A DNA stretch of 64,000 nucleotides from Prauserella isguenensis (GTDB lineage Bacteria; Actinomycetota; Actinomycetes; Mycobacteriales; Pseudonocardiaceae), in contig NZ_JACHWU010000004.1 of the NCBI RefSeq assembly GCF_014191605.1, forward strand, positions 124,001 through 188,000. Reading direction: 5' to 3'. This document shows, in pieces, positions 1-9,166 of this stretch. Every line of letters starts with the position of its first letter. Within the stretch, counting starts at the first letter, position 1. Made by a program: the position numbers and the translations under genes. Under the pieces are notes generated by a model, which searched no databases, was not told the DNA's origin, and saw only the letters and a list, made by a program, of their open reading frames with translations.

Positions 1-562
1 GATGTCCTCGCAGCGCTGGAGCAGTTCCTGCGCAGCCATCAGCGCCGGCGGACATCGAGTGGGTGCACGCCGACTGATCCGAATGGCAGGGACTCGACTC
101 CACCGGCGAAACGTCTCCCACAGGTACGCCGGCGCTGTGAGAGGCGTGGAAAAGGTCGTCCTGGACCCCGCGCCGTGCAGCTCGGAGCCGGGTCAGACGA
201 GCGGCTGTCACGAGTACCTACCCGTATCCTCCCGGCCGGTTCTCGCTGGCGGTGTTCGGCACGGACGCGGCCGGTCCGAGGGACACGCGGCACGAGGGTT
301 GAGCTCGAGTTCGGGCCCAACACCGAGCCCGGGGAAGGGGACCGAGACGCTCATCGGCAACTGTGCGGACGTCGGTGTGGTACACGCTTCCGGCGACTGT
401 ACTCCTGGAGTTGTTGATATCTCCTGGGTTCATGCGTAGCCGTAGTGGCGAGTCGTTCAGTCGCGCCGTAGGTACTACGGTTAGGATGATCGACCGAAAT
501 CGCGGCCCGACGGGCACCGAAGTATCGCTTCGTCGCTGCCCCCACCCGCGCGTGGATCACGC
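1..562. other. Left-edge region without a convincing gene
   Basis: No frame carries a persuasive protein through this stretch. The best coding hint is on the minus strand at 1..39: an ATG (complement of 37-39) begins a GC3-rich reading (MAAQELLQRCEDI) that leaves the window to the left and could be the first 13 codons of a gene, but no clear ribosome binding site precedes it. The rest, up to the GTG at 563, shows no RNA gene or repeat that I can recognise and may hold the promoter of the DUF2075 gene. Confidence 0.3.
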
Positions 563-2479
563 GTGTCCAGTGGGGGTTCAGACGTGGCGCTCGTCCGTCG
601 AAGTGCGGCAGACCTGCTCGAGGAAGCGAAGGCCGACCGACTGCATCAACTGCTTTCGGAACAGGCGAAGTTCCAGCTCGAAAGCCGCGCCGGAACCGGC
701 GAGGTTCGATCGTGGCGACGCAGCCTTCCCGTGCTCCTCCGTGATCTCACGGATGCAGGCCTCGGCCACGTGGAAGTCCTGTTGGAGCACAAGCTGCCGC
801 ACAGTCCCAAACGGGTCGACGCGGTGCTGTGCGGAACGCACCCGCGGACCCGCGAACCGAGCTACGTCCTCGTCGAACTCAAGCAGTGGTCGGAGGCCGA
901 GCTCGTTCTTGCCGACCTGGTGCGTGTCGCAGCGTACGGGAAGGAGCCCGTGCTCCACCCGGTCGACCAGGTCCGGCAGTACTGCGAGTACCTGGTCGAC
1001 TCGACCCCGTCACTGGCGGCGCAGCCGCATGTGGTGCACGGCGTCGCCTACCTGCACAATGCGCAGACCTCGGGGATCGCGTCCTTGAAGCAGTACACGC
1101 CGGACGAGTACGGCCGCATGTTCACGTTGGACGACAAACAGGAGTTCGTCGAGTATCTGCGCGGTAAGCTGGATCCGCACGGTGATCGACAGACTGCACG
1201 CACCGCCGCCGACGACTTCCTGAACTGCCACCACGCACCGTCGAAGCCACTGCTCAAGCTGGCCGCGCGCGAGATTCAAGAGCGTGACCAGTTCGTCCTT
1301 CTCGACGAACAAAAGGTCGCCTACGAGCAGGTCATGCACGCGGTGGACCGTGCGCGTACCGCCAACACGCGAACGGCCGTCGTCGTTCTCGGGGGGCCTG
1401 GATCCGGCAAGAGCGTCATCGCGCTCAACTTGATGGGCAACCTGGCTCGACGGGGACGGACGGTGCACCATGCGACGGGTTCCAGCGCCTTCACGAGGAC
1501 CATGCGCAAGACCGCGGGTAAACATGCGCCTCGGGTGCAGAGTCTTTTCAAGTACTTCAACAACTACACCGCGTCCGAACCTCGCGAGCTCGATGTGCTC
1601 ATCTGCGACGAGGCGCATCGCATCCGCGAGACCAGCGTAAATCGGTACACCAGGAAGGAGGTTCGTGCCCAGGCGGGCAGGCAGATCGACGAACTGATCG
1701 ACGTGGCCTGGGTGCCTGTGTTCCTGTTGGACGAAAACCAGATCGTGCGGCCCGGGGAGATGGGTTCGTTGGACGAGATCACGACGGCGGCTCGGGCCAA
1801 AGGCTGCGACGTGGAAATCGTTCACTTGAAAGGCCAGTTCCGCTGCGGTGGGTCGGCGGCATTCGACACCTGGGTCGAACGGCTAGTCGGACTGGACCGG
1901 CTTCCTCCGACGTCGTGGAGCAACGTGGCTTCCGCACTTGACGACGACTTCGAACTCGCCGACGTGGCGTCACCGGAGGCCATGGAATCATGGCTCTTGG
2001 CGAAACAGGCTGATCATGCCGGCACCACGGCACGCCTCGCGGCAGGCTATTGCTGGCGCTGGAGCGACCCGGTCGCGACCGAGGACGGGAAACACCTCGT
2101 TGACGACGTGACGATCGGCGAGTGGGCGAGACCGTGGAACGCCAAACCGGGGAAGCGAGTTCCGGACGCACCCGAGTCGTACTACTGGGCCTCTGACGAA
2201 CGGGGCTTCGGGCAGGTCGGCTGCATCTACACCGCACAAGGATTCGAATACGACTGGGCGGGCGTGATCTTCGGGCCCGACTTTGTCCGTCGCAACGGGC
2301 AGTGGGTAGCCCGCCGCGAGTACTCCCACGACCCTGCGGTGAAAAAGGCCGATGACCTGCATTTCGGGGCCCTGATCCGCAACACCTACAAGGTTCTGCT
2401 CACGCGCGGCATGGCCGGGGCGTGCGTGTACTCGACCGATCCGGAGACTCAAGCATTTCTTGAGCAGATGAGCCGCTGA
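563..2479 (+). CDS. DUF2075-family P-loop NTPase/helicase with nuclease-like N-terminus
   Basis: 638-residue protein. Residues 277-284 form a Walker A loop (GGPGSGKS, Lys283) and residues 345-351 a Walker B/DEAH-like segment (Asp349, Glu350), followed by superfamily-1-type helicase motifs; this layout matches the DUF2075 family of predicted DNA/RNA helicases. The first 200 residues look like a PD-(D/E)XK nuclease fold: Asp86 in VDAVL, Glu105-Leu-Lys107 in VELKQW, and a RecB-like QxxxY at Gln136/Tyr140. That nuclease reading is inference from motif spacing. GTG at 563 is used as the start; GTG at 584 is an alternative. It stands alone, with no methylase or partner gene visible, so a role in phage defence or DNA repair is possible but unproven. 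Confidence 0.8.
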   Translation: MSSGGSDVALVRRSAADLLEEAKADRLHQLLSEQAKFQLESRAGTGEVRSWRRSLPVLLRDLTDAGLGHVEVLLEHKLPHSPKRVDAVLCGTHPRTREPSYVLVELKQWSEAELVLADLVRVAAYGKEPVLHPVDQVRQYCEYLVDSTPSLAAQPHVVHGVAYLHNAQTSGIASLKQYTPDEYGRMFTLDDKQEFVEYLRGKLDPHGDRQTARTAADDFLNCHHAPSKPLLKLAAREIQERDQFVLLDEQKVAYEQVMHAVDRARTANTRTAVVVLGGPGSGKSVIALNLMGNLARRGRTVHHATGSSAFTRTMRKTAGKHAPRVQSLFKYFNNYTASEPRELDVLICDEAHRIRETSVNRYTRKEVRAQAGRQIDELIDVAWVPVFLLDENQIVRPGEMGSLDEITTAARAKGCDVEIVHLKGQFRCGGSAAFDTWVERLVGLDRLPPTSWSNVASALDDDFELADVASPEAMESWLLAKQADHAGTTARLAAGYCWRWSDPVATEDGKHLVDDVTIGEWARPWNAKPGKRVPDAPESYYWASDERGFGQVGCIYTAQGFEYDWAGVIFGPDFVRRNGQWVARREYSHDPAVKKADDLHFGALIRNTYKVLLTRGMAGACVYSTDPETQAFLEQMSR

Positions 2480-2518
2480 TCCCGACCGCTGCACAGTCGG
2501 AGATTCCGTCGTGGAGCG

Positions 2519-2779
2519 TTGTTGAAGGTTCAGCTCGACGGCAATCGTGGTGCCTCTAACGTGCCGTTCAGCTTCGTCGAGATCGGCGCCGACGGCCTGT
2601 CGCATCCGGCGGAGATCGGGTCGTGCACCGACTACGAGGACGAGCTCTCGTCCAACTTCGGCGTGAACCAGAAGTACAGCGGCACCATCGAGATCGTCGT
2701 CCCCGAGGCGAGCGGCACGCTCGCACTCGACCCGGGAGCGATGGCCGACAGACCGTCGGGCTGGGAGTGGACGTACTGA
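2519..2779 (+). CDS. Small uncharacterised ORF, possible remnant of a secreted protein
   Basis: 86 residues from a TTG start, beginning 39 bases after the DUF2075 gene. I do not recognise it firmly. The C-terminal half, with a hydrophobic beta-strand pattern (YSGTIEIVVPEASGTLALDP) ending in WEWTY, resembles the last strands of DUF4352-type immunoglobulin-like domains of actinobacterial lipoproteins, but there is no signal peptide or membrane segment. It may therefore be the surviving 3' end of a longer gene, or a small intracellular protein. The weak start codon and lack of a clear Shine-Dalgarno sequence favour a remnant. Confidence 0.4.
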   Translation: MLKVQLDGNRGASNVPFSFVEIGADGLSHPAEIGSCTDYEDELSSNFGVNQKYSGTIEIVVPEASGTLALDPGAMADRPSGWEWTY

Positions 2780-3168
2780 TGGACGCCGTGTCCAGCATGT
2801 CTCGTCGCGAGTTTCCGGTTCCGCCCGGTTAGGTTTCGTTCGCATGGTTGCCGTTTCGCCGCGGTGGTCCCGAATTCGTGAATTATTTCGTTCGCCCTGG
2901 GTCACAGAACCATAAATGTGTGTTGCGTTTCGCGGTGCTCGAGCGATGAACGGGTACGCGCCGAGGTGATCCATCGGGCCCGATGCTGGTTCCGGGCCGT
3001 TTTCGCTGGGGCGCAGTATGGCAGGCATTCAAGGGAACCGGCGGCGGTGGAAGGTCTCGCTGGGCTGCTCGGCCGCTTCGAGATGGCGGTACAGGCCGCG
3101 GCGCTGACGGCGGCGCCATACCACCGAAGTAACCGGTGAAATTCGTCGCCGGGCGAGGGGGAACGACC
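2780..3168. other. Intergenic stretch, nothing recognised
   Basis: About 390 bases without a convincing gene. It contains a locally AT-rich patch around 2868-2915 (unusual for this chromosome) that could hold a promoter for the membrane protein gene at 3169. No RNA gene, repeat or transposon end is evident. Confidence 0.4.
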
Positions 3169-3720
3169 ATGAATGTGTACTCAAGTGATGCGACGCCGCG
3201 GCGTAGGCGGTGGCCGATGGTGGTCGCGGTGGTTGCGGCTTTGCTGGTCGGTACGGTGATCGGTGCAGGGTCGGCCGGTCTTGCACATGAGGAGCAAGCC
3301 ACTGCGGCAGCACAACCCACGAAGACGGTCGCCAAACCCGCTCCGCCGCCGAAAACCGAGACGGTCACCGAGTCGGCCGCGCCGATCACCGAGACGGAGA
3401 CGGAGACGGTGATCGAGTCTGATCTCGCCGAGTCGGCCCCGGTAGAGCCTGCGCCGGACGAGTCTGCGGGTGAGAATGAGGCGGGCGGTCTGACGATGGG
3501 CATGTACCAGGTGGGTGTCGACGCGCCGCCGGGCCGGTATGTGACCGATGGTCCGACGCCGGACGACCCGATGGGCTGCTACTGGGAGCGCACCAGTGAC
3601 GACTCCGGGGAATTCGACTCGCTTATCACGAACGGGATGCCGATGGGTAAAGCGTCGGTGACTGTGGAGGAGGGCGAGTTCTTCAGCGTCGAGGGCTCGT
3701 GTGTGTGGTTTCAGGAATGA
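3169..3720 (+). CDS. Single-pass membrane-anchored extracytoplasmic protein
   Basis: 183 residues. ATG at 3169 is chosen over the upstream GTG at 3136 because GAGGGGG precedes it at good spacing. A basic stretch (RRRR) leads into one membrane segment (about residues 17-37), then a Thr/Glu/Pro-rich linker with ETET repeats, then an outer domain of about 70 residues (MYQVGVDAPPGRYVTDG ... CYWERTSD ... GSCVWFQ). That outer domain resembles small secreted or lipoprotein domains widespread in Streptomyces and relatives in which two Cys probably pair. Function is unknown. The strong hairpin at 3736-3760 ends the transcript, so the gene is probably monocistronic. Confidence 0.75.
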   Translation: MNVYSSDATPRRRRWPMVVAVVAALLVGTVIGAGSAGLAHEEQATAAAQPTKTVAKPAPPPKTETVTESAAPITETETETVIESDLAESAPVEPAPDESAGENEAGGLTMGMYQVGVDAPPGRYVTDGPTPDDPMGCYWERTSDDSGEFDSLITNGMPMGKASVTVEEGEFFSVEGSCVWFQE

Positions 3721-3735
3721 TCTTGGGGTGTCGGT

Positions 3736-3760
3736 GTTCGTCCGTCTGTCACGGACGAAC
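3736..3760 (+). terminator. Hairpin terminator after the membrane-anchored protein
   Basis: Perfect 10-bp inverted repeat GTTCGTCCGT / ACGGACGAAC with a five-base loop, 15 bases after the stop codon. There is no long T tract, as is common in actinobacteria. Confidence 0.7.
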
Positions 3761-3891
3761 GGCTCACTGTCAGGATCATATCTGAGAGTGGTTCGAAGAT
3801 CACCCGTTCAAAAAATCGTCAAGGATATGTCCTGCTCGAGATCTGTATCGGATCGACGGCTCTGTCAGCGAACGACGAAAGAAGTGTCGTC

Positions 3892-4515
3892 ATGTCAAAT
3901 CCCACTCCGCACTCAATGTCGCCCGGTTCGGTAAGCCCGTCTCCCGTAGTACCCCGTAACGGGCTCGGGACCGCCGGTTTCGTCCTGGGCCTGATCGGCC
4001 TGATCTTCTCGCTGATACCACTGATCGGTGTGATCGCTTGGCCGCTGGTGATCCTGGGGCTCGTCTTCTCGCTGATCGGGTTCTTCCGCGCGCGAGGTGG
4101 GAAAGCGACCAACAAGGGAATGTCCATCGCGGGAATCGTGGTGTCGGCCGTCGGCCTCGTCATGTGCATTCTTTGGCTCGGCGCCTTCGGTAACGCGGCC
4201 AATGAGGTCGACAAAGAGGCCAACCGCGAGACGGCCATCCGTTACGAGGTCACGGGCGACGCGCGGAATGCGTCGGTCAGCTACACGACGTTCGGTGACG
4301 GAACTACGTCGACGAGCGAGGAGACGGTCGCTGAGCTGCCGTGGTCGAAGGATCTTACGACGAAGGGGCTGTTCTCGGGTGGCAGTCTCACCGTGAGTAC
4401 CGGCGCCGAGGGTGGCAGCGTGACGTGCACTGTGACGGTCGACGGGCAGGATGCCAAGTCGAGCACCGCCACGGGTCAGTTCGCAACGGCCTCTTGTGAC
4501 GGGTTCGGCGGCTGA
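3892..4515 (+). CDS. DUF4190-type membrane protein with C-terminal MmpS-like domain
   Basis: 207 residues. A Pro/Ser-rich N-terminus is followed by two to three membrane segments (about residues 25-60 and 80-102, GLGTAGFVLGLIGLIFSLIP... and GMSIAGIVVSAVGLVMCILWLG) typical of DUF4190. The outer domain (about residues 120-207) reads IRYEVTGDARNASVSYTTF, then a strand-rich region ending in a Cys pair, as in MmpS-like accessory domains. Such proteins are abundant in Pseudonocardiaceae and their role is unknown; MmpS homologues in mycobacteria assist MmpL lipid exporters, but no MmpL gene is nearby. The gene converges on aconitase. Confidence 0.75.
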   Translation: MSNPTPHSMSPGSVSPSPVVPRNGLGTAGFVLGLIGLIFSLIPLIGVIAWPLVILGLVFSLIGFFRARGGKATNKGMSIAGIVVSAVGLVMCILWLGAFGNAANEVDKEANRETAIRYEVTGDARNASVSYTTFGDGTTSTSEETVAELPWSKDLTTKGLFSGGSLTVSTGAEGGSVTCTVTVDGQDAKSSTATGQFATASCDGFGG

Positions 4516-4604
4516 GCGACGTGAAGGAGAGCCACGCCGCGCTCGGTGAGGCGACGCGGTTCTCCTGCCGCGCACATTGTCGGGGCGCGTCGGCTCCGTG
4601 GGCG

Positions 4605-4640
4605 TTCGAAGCCCCTGGGTTCCGCACTCCGGGGTTCGAA
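4605..4640. terminator. Bidirectional hairpin between convergent genes
   Basis: Imperfect inverted repeat TTCGAAGCCCCTGG / CCGGGGTTCGAA lies between the DUF4190 gene and the end of the aconitase gene. Its position suits termination of both convergent transcripts. Confidence 0.5.
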
Positions 4641-4666
4641 ACACGGGCCACTCACGACCCAGCCAC

Positions 4667-6625
4667 TCACGACACCGGGGCCGAACTCTGTGCCAGCAAC
4701 GGGATCTTCCCGCCGGCGAGCACGGCGTCGCGTTGCCGCTGCGACAGGGTGTGCCGCACTTCGTAGCTCCGGTCCTGCGTGGCGTTGTACACCGACAGGC
4801 GCGCGTCCGGCTCGCTCAGCAGCCGGCGCAGGTCCTCGACCACGAGTGTGTCGTCGGCGTCGATGCGGGCGTAGTCCTCCGGATCGGAGAACTCGAGCGG
4901 CAGGATCCCGAAGTTCGCCAGGTTCTGCCAGTGGATCCGCGCGAACGACACCGCGATCACCATCCGCAACCCGAGGTGTCGCGGCGTGATCGCCGCGTGC
5001 TCGCGCGACGAACCCTGCCCGTAGTTGCGCCCGCCGACGATCACGTGCCCCGAACCGCCGGCCGTCTCCTGCGCCCGCGCCGGGTAGTCCGGGTCGATCC
5101 GCGTGAACGTGAATTCCGCCAGCGCGGGCACGTTCGACCGGTACGGCAACGCGGCGGCGCCCGCGGGGGAGATCTCGTCGGTCGACACGTCGTCGCCCAC
5201 CTTCAGCAGCACCGGCGCCTCGATCCGGTCCGGCAACGGCGGGAAATCCGGCAGCGACGAGATGTTCGGACCCTTCGTTAGCTCCACGTGGCGCGACTCC
5301 TCGGGCTCAGGCGGTGCCTCCAGCATGTCCGGGTTGACCGTCGCCTGCTCGGGAAGCTCCAGTGTCGGCTCCTCGATCCCCAGGTCCCGCGGGTCGGTGA
5401 TCACGCCCTCGAGGGCGCTGGCCGCGGCCGTCTCCGGCGAGCACAACCACACCGAATCCTCCGGCGTGCCCGACCGGCCGGGGAAGTTGCGCGGGAACGT
5501 GCGCAGCGAGTTGTGCCCCACGGCGGGCGCCTGGCCCATGCCGATGCACCCCATGCACCCCGCCTGGTGGATCCGCGCACCCGCCGACACCAGGTCGACC
5601 GTGGCGCCCATCTTCGTCAGGTCGGCGAAGATCTCCCGCGAGGTCGGGTTGATGTCGAAACTGACACCGCCCGCGGTCTGCCTGCCGCGGACCATCGCGG
5701 CGGCGATCGCGAAATCCCGCAGCCCCGGGTTGGCCGACGAGCCGATGATTGCCTGCCCCAACGGCGTACCGGCCACCTCGCGCACCTCGACGACGTTGTC
5801 CGGCGCAGACGGCTTCGCGATCAGCGGCACCAATGTCGACAGGTCGATCTCGTCGGTCACGTCGTACTCGGCACCGTCGTCGGCGGTGATCTCCACGAAG
5901 TCCTGTTCCCTGCCCTCGGTGCGCAGGAACCGCCGCACCGCGTCGTCCGAGGGGAACACCGTCGTCGTGGCACCCAGCTCGGCGCCCATGTTCGCGATGA
6001 CGTGGCGGTCCATCGCCGACAACGTGTCCACGCCGGGTCCGTGGTACTCGATGATCCGGTTCACCGCACCGGACACCGTGTGCCTGCGCAGCATCTCCAG
6101 GATCACGTCCTTGGCCGACACCCACGGCGGCAGCTCACCGGTCAGCCGCACGCCCCAGACCTCCGGCATCCGCACGTACAACGGCTCGCCCGCGATCGCG
6201 GTCGCCACGTCCAGTCCGCCGACACCGATCGCCAGCATCCCCAGCGACCCGGCCGCCGGGGTGTGGGAGTCGGAACCGACCATGCTCGTGCCCGGCACGC
6301 CGAACCGCTGCATGTGTGTCGGGTGCGAGACGCCGTTGCCGGGCTTGGAGTACCACAGGCCGTACCGGCGGCACGCCGAACGGAGGAACGCGTGGTCCTC
6401 GGCGTTGCGCTCGTCGGCCTGCAGCAGGTTGTGGTCGACGTACTGGACGCTGACGTCGGCGCGGGTGCGCTCGAGGTCGAGCGCCTCCAACTCCTGCATC
6501 ACCAGCGTGCCGGTGGCGTCCTGGGTCAGCGTCTGATCGATGCGGATCCCGATCTCCTCACCCGGCGTCATCGTGCCGCTCACCAGGTGGTCGGCGATCA
6601 GCTTCTGTGCGACGTTGCGAGGCAT
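4667..6625 (-). CDS. Aconitate hydratase (monomeric, Aquifex-type)
   Basis: 652 residues; converts citrate to isocitrate in the TCA cycle with a [4Fe-4S] cluster. The ATG at 6625 follows GGAGGACGC, fixing the start. The length fits the short 'Aquifex-type' aconitase family rather than the ~900-residue AcnA. Cluster ligands are Cys357 and Cys360 in AGCMGCIG and Cys395 in VWLCSPE. The N-terminal part has the dehydratase signatures VQYVDHN and MVGSDSHTPAAGSLGMLA; the C-terminal swivel domain has GGRNYGQGSSREHAA with the catalytic SSRE loop. It may be a second aconitase beside a conventional AcnA elsewhere in the genome, which this window cannot show. It is transcribed alone, divergent from the riboswitch-controlled transporter. 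Confidence 0.93.
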   Translation of the reverse strand: MPRNVAQKLIADHLVSGTMTPGEEIGIRIDQTLTQDATGTLVMQELEALDLERTRADVSVQYVDHNLLQADERNAEDHAFLRSACRRYGLWYSKPGNGVSHPTHMQRFGVPGTSMVGSDSHTPAAGSLGMLAIGVGGLDVATAIAGEPLYVRMPEVWGVRLTGELPPWVSAKDVILEMLRRHTVSGAVNRIIEYHGPGVDTLSAMDRHVIANMGAELGATTTVFPSDDAVRRFLRTEGREQDFVEITADDGAEYDVTDEIDLSTLVPLIAKPSAPDNVVEVREVAGTPLGQAIIGSSANPGLRDFAIAAAMVRGRQTAGGVSFDINPTSREIFADLTKMGATVDLVSAGARIHQAGCMGCIGMGQAPAVGHNSLRTFPRNFPGRSGTPEDSVWLCSPETAAASALEGVITDPRDLGIEEPTLELPEQATVNPDMLEAPPEPEESRHVELTKGPNISSLPDFPPLPDRIEAPVLLKVGDDVSTDEISPAGAAALPYRSNVPALAEFTFTRIDPDYPARAQETAGGSGHVIVGGRNYGQGSSREHAAITPRHLGLRMVIAVSFARIHWQNLANFGILPLEFSDPEDYARIDADDTLVVEDLRRLLSEPDARLSVYNATQDRSYEVRHTLSQRQRDAVLAGGKIPLLAQSSAPVS

Positions 6626-6765
6626 GCGTCCTCCTTCGCCCGGGGGAGTCCGCAGGGTGGAGTTGCCACAGCGGCGCCTGCCGAAACGTTCACACCGATC
6701 TCGCCGCCCGCCCGTGTGAGGGCCGCCACGGCATGCGCCGCCGGTGCGCCTGTAAGGTCCATACC

Positions 6766-6922
6766 GCCGTGGTGCACGGGAATCCGGTGGAAAACCGGAG
6801 CGGCCCTCGCCACTGTGATTCGGGAAGTGCTGCGCCGTTCGACGATCGGGCCACTGGAACGCCACGTTCCGGGAAGGCAGGCGCAGCGCGTACGACCCGT
6901 CAGCCAGGAGACCGGCCACGGC
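6766..6922 (+). ncRNA. Cobalamin (adenosylcobalamin) riboswitch
   Basis: The stretch reproduces the conserved cobalamin-riboswitch landmarks in order: a P1 stem GCCGTGG (6766-6772) pairing with CCACGGC (6916-6922); GGGAATCCGGTG plus a CCGG arm (6778-6798); GCCACTG at 6809-6815 and again at 6850-6856; GGGAAGGC (6871-6878); and the B12 box GTCAGCCAGGAGACCGGCC at 6899-6917. It sits 66 bases upstream of the ABC-transporter lipoprotein gene on the same strand, so cobalamin should switch the importer off. No separate terminator is obvious; control is likely by occlusion of the GGAGGGG ribosome binding site at 6971. Confidence 0.9.
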
Positions 6923-6987
6923 ACCGTGCGATGCGATCGCACACACCGATGACCCGATCCACGAGGAACTGGAGGGGCGGGCTGACG

Positions 6988-8112
6988 ATGTCATTGCCGC
7001 TGCGCCGGAGGCGCTCTGCCACCCTGCGCCGGAGGCGCAACTCTGCCACGACCACTTCTCGACGTGCCGCAACCCCGCGTGCCGTCACCCGGCGAGCCGC
7101 GGCGGTGGGCGTCGCGGCCCTGACCGCGGTGGCGACGGCGTGCGCGCCACCGCCGCCGCAGGCCGCGTCGACGTCGGGGGAGGCGATCAGCAGGGACAAC
7201 TGCGGGATCGACGTCGCCGTCGGCGGCCCGCCGGAGCGCGTCTACGCGGCCTACCAGCCGGGTATCGAGATCGCCCACGCGCTCGGCATCACCGACCGGC
7301 TGGTCGGGACGGCGTTCCTCGACGCGCAGGTCCTGCCGGAGTACGTCGACCAGCAGGCGAGCGTCGAGTACGTGCCGAGCCTGCCGAGCAGGGAGGCGCT
7401 GCTGGAGACGAAGCCGGACTTCGTGTTGTCCGGTTTCAACGGGTTCTTCGCCGAACAGAGCGCGGACAGCTCGGTCGGCACCCGCGCGAGCCTGCGCGAA
7501 CTCGGCGTGCAGAGCTGGATCCTCTCACCGCTGTGCCCGAGCGAGGACGGCCTGACCGACCGGTCCATCGATCCGGCCACGGTGACGGTCGAGAGCATCT
7601 TCCGGGACCTGCGTGATCTCGGTGCGCTGTTCGAGGTCGAGGACACCGCGGAGACGGTCATCACCGACATGCGCAGGCGCATCGGCGACGTCGAGAAGCG
7701 CGTCTCCGGTGCCGAGCGGCCGTCGGTCGCCATCGTGTCGCCCAACGACGACGGCAGCTACGGCGTCGCCAGCGGCATCGACTTCGGCTCGCACATCATC
7801 GAACGGGCGGGCGGCACGAACGCCTTCGCCGACCTGTCGGACAAGCGCAACGTCGACATCGGCGCCGAGGAACTGGTCGAGCGCGACCCGGACGTCATCC
7901 TGACCGACGCGTGCTGCAACGCCGACATGACCAGGCGGGACGCGCAATCGGAGGTCGACGCCATCCTCCGCGACCCGGCGTTGGCCGACGTCACCGCCGT
8001 GGCGGACAGGGCCGTGCACCCGTTCCTGTTCGCCGACCGCTCCGCGGGCGTGCGCGCCGCCCACAGCATCGAGCTGGTCGCCTCCATCCTCCACCCGAAC
8101 CGCGTTGACTGA
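6988..8112 (+). CDS. Substrate-binding lipoprotein of a B12-type ABC importer (BtuF-like)
   Basis: 374 residues from the ATG at 6988, with GGAGGGG 10 bases upstream. A long, very Arg-rich N-terminal region (RRRR clusters) precedes a hydrophobic stretch and a lipobox ending TAVATAC, so the mature protein is lipid-anchored outside the membrane. The rest is a periplasmic-binding-protein fold of the FecB/FepB/BtuF class (AYQPGIEIAHALGITDRLVG; later LVERDPDVILTDACC). By family alone it could bind a ferric siderophore; the cobalamin riboswitch upstream argues for cobalamin or another corrinoid. The stop overlaps the first permease start by 8 bases, indicating one four-gene operon. Confidence 0.85.
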   Translation: MSLPLRRRRSATLRRRRNSATTTSRRAATPRAVTRRAAAVGVAALTAVATACAPPPPQAASTSGEAISRDNCGIDVAVGGPPERVYAAYQPGIEIAHALGITDRLVGTAFLDAQVLPEYVDQQASVEYVPSLPSREALLETKPDFVLSGFNGFFAEQSADSSVGTRASLRELGVQSWILSPLCPSEDGLTDRSIDPATVTVESIFRDLRDLGALFEVEDTAETVITDMRRRIGDVEKRVSGAERPSVAIVSPNDDGSYGVASGIDFGSHIIERAGGTNAFADLSDKRNVDIGAEELVERDPDVILTDACCNADMTRRDAQSEVDAILRDPALADVTAVADRAVHPFLFADRSAGVRAAHSIELVASILHPNRVD

Positions 8113-9166
8113 GGGCGGCTCGTCGACCGTCGCCGAAGCCCAGCGCATCCTCACCGAGCCCGCGGTCGGCGCTCGCCGGCCGTCGACAGTGGCCCGGTCG
8201 GTGTCGGTGGTGGCGGTGCTCGTCGTCGCCTGCGGACTGTCCCTTGTGGTCGGAAGCTATCCGATCCCGCTGTCCGATGTGCTGTCGGCGATCGTCTCAC
8301 CGGGTACCGGCGCCGTGGATACGATCGTCCGCCACGTGCGCATCCCGAGGACGATCTCCGGACTGTTGGCGGGCAGCGCGCTGGGCGTGGCCGGCGCGGT
8401 GATGCAGGGGCTCACCCGCAACCCGTTGGCGGGACCGGGCATCCTCGGCATCAACGCCGGCGCGTCGCTGGCCGTGGTGACGGCGATCGCGCTCGGCGTG
8501 ACCACGGCGGGCGGTTATCTGTGGTTCGCCTTCGCCGGGGCCGGTGCGGCAGCGCTGCTGGTCTACGTGCTCGGCTCGCTCGGCCGCGGCGGCGCGACAC
8601 CGGTCAAACTGGCGCTGGCCGGGGCGGCCCTGAGCGCGATGGTCGGGTCGATGACCACCGTCGTCACCCTGCTCGACGCGGCCACCCTGGACCAGTACCG
8701 GTTCTGGGCCGTCGGCTCGCTCACGCGGTCCGGAGCCGATGCCGCAGCCGCCGTCGGACCGTTCCTGGCGATCGGGTTCGTCCTGGCGGTCGCGGTCGGC
8801 GGCAGTCTCAACACACTCGCCCTGGGCGAGGACGTCGCCAGGAGCTTGGGAACACGGCTGGTGGTGGTGCGCGTGTTCGCGGCGTCGTCGGTGTTGCTGC
8901 TCGCCGGTGCGGCGACCGTCATCGCGGGCCCCGTCGCGTTCGTCGGCCTCGCGGTGCCGCACATCGCGCGCATCCTGGCAGGTCCCGACTACCGGTGGAT
9001 CATGCCGTTGTCCGCGCTGCTGGGCCCGGCCCTGCTGCTCCTCGCCGACGTCGCCGGTCGACTGCTCGTGCAGCCTGAGCAGCTGCAGGTCGGCATCGTC
9101 ACGGGACTCGCAGGCGGGCCGTTCTTCCTCTACTTGGTGCGTCGGCGGAAGGTGGCGCAGCTGTGA
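8105..9166 (+). CDS. FecCD-family permease, first subunit
   Basis: 353 residues with about nine to ten membrane helices typical of FecCD/BtuC permeases; GSALGVAGAVMQGLTRNPLAGPGILGINAG is the family signature region. It forms the membrane channel with the second permease. The start is uncertain: TTG at 8105 overlaps the end of the lipoprotein gene, and a GTG at 8189 just before the first membrane helix is an alternative. Unlike E. coli BtuC, which works as a homodimer, two different permeases are encoded here, as in siderophore importers. Confidence 0.88.
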   Translation: MTEGGSSTVAEAQRILTEPAVGARRPSTVARSVSVVAVLVVACGLSLVVGSYPIPLSDVLSAIVSPGTGAVDTIVRHVRIPRTISGLLAGSALGVAGAVMQGLTRNPLAGPGILGINAGASLAVVTAIALGVTTAGGYLWFAFAGAGAAALLVYVLGSLGRGGATPVKLALAGAALSAMVGSMTTVVTLLDAATLDQYRFWAVGSLTRSGADAAAAVGPFLAIGFVLAVAVGGSLNTLALGEDVARSLGTRLVVVRVFAASSVLLLAGAATVIAGPVAFVGLAVPHIARILAGPDYRWIMPLSALLGPALLLLADVAGRLLVQPEQLQVGIVTGLAGGPFFLYLVRRRKVAQL

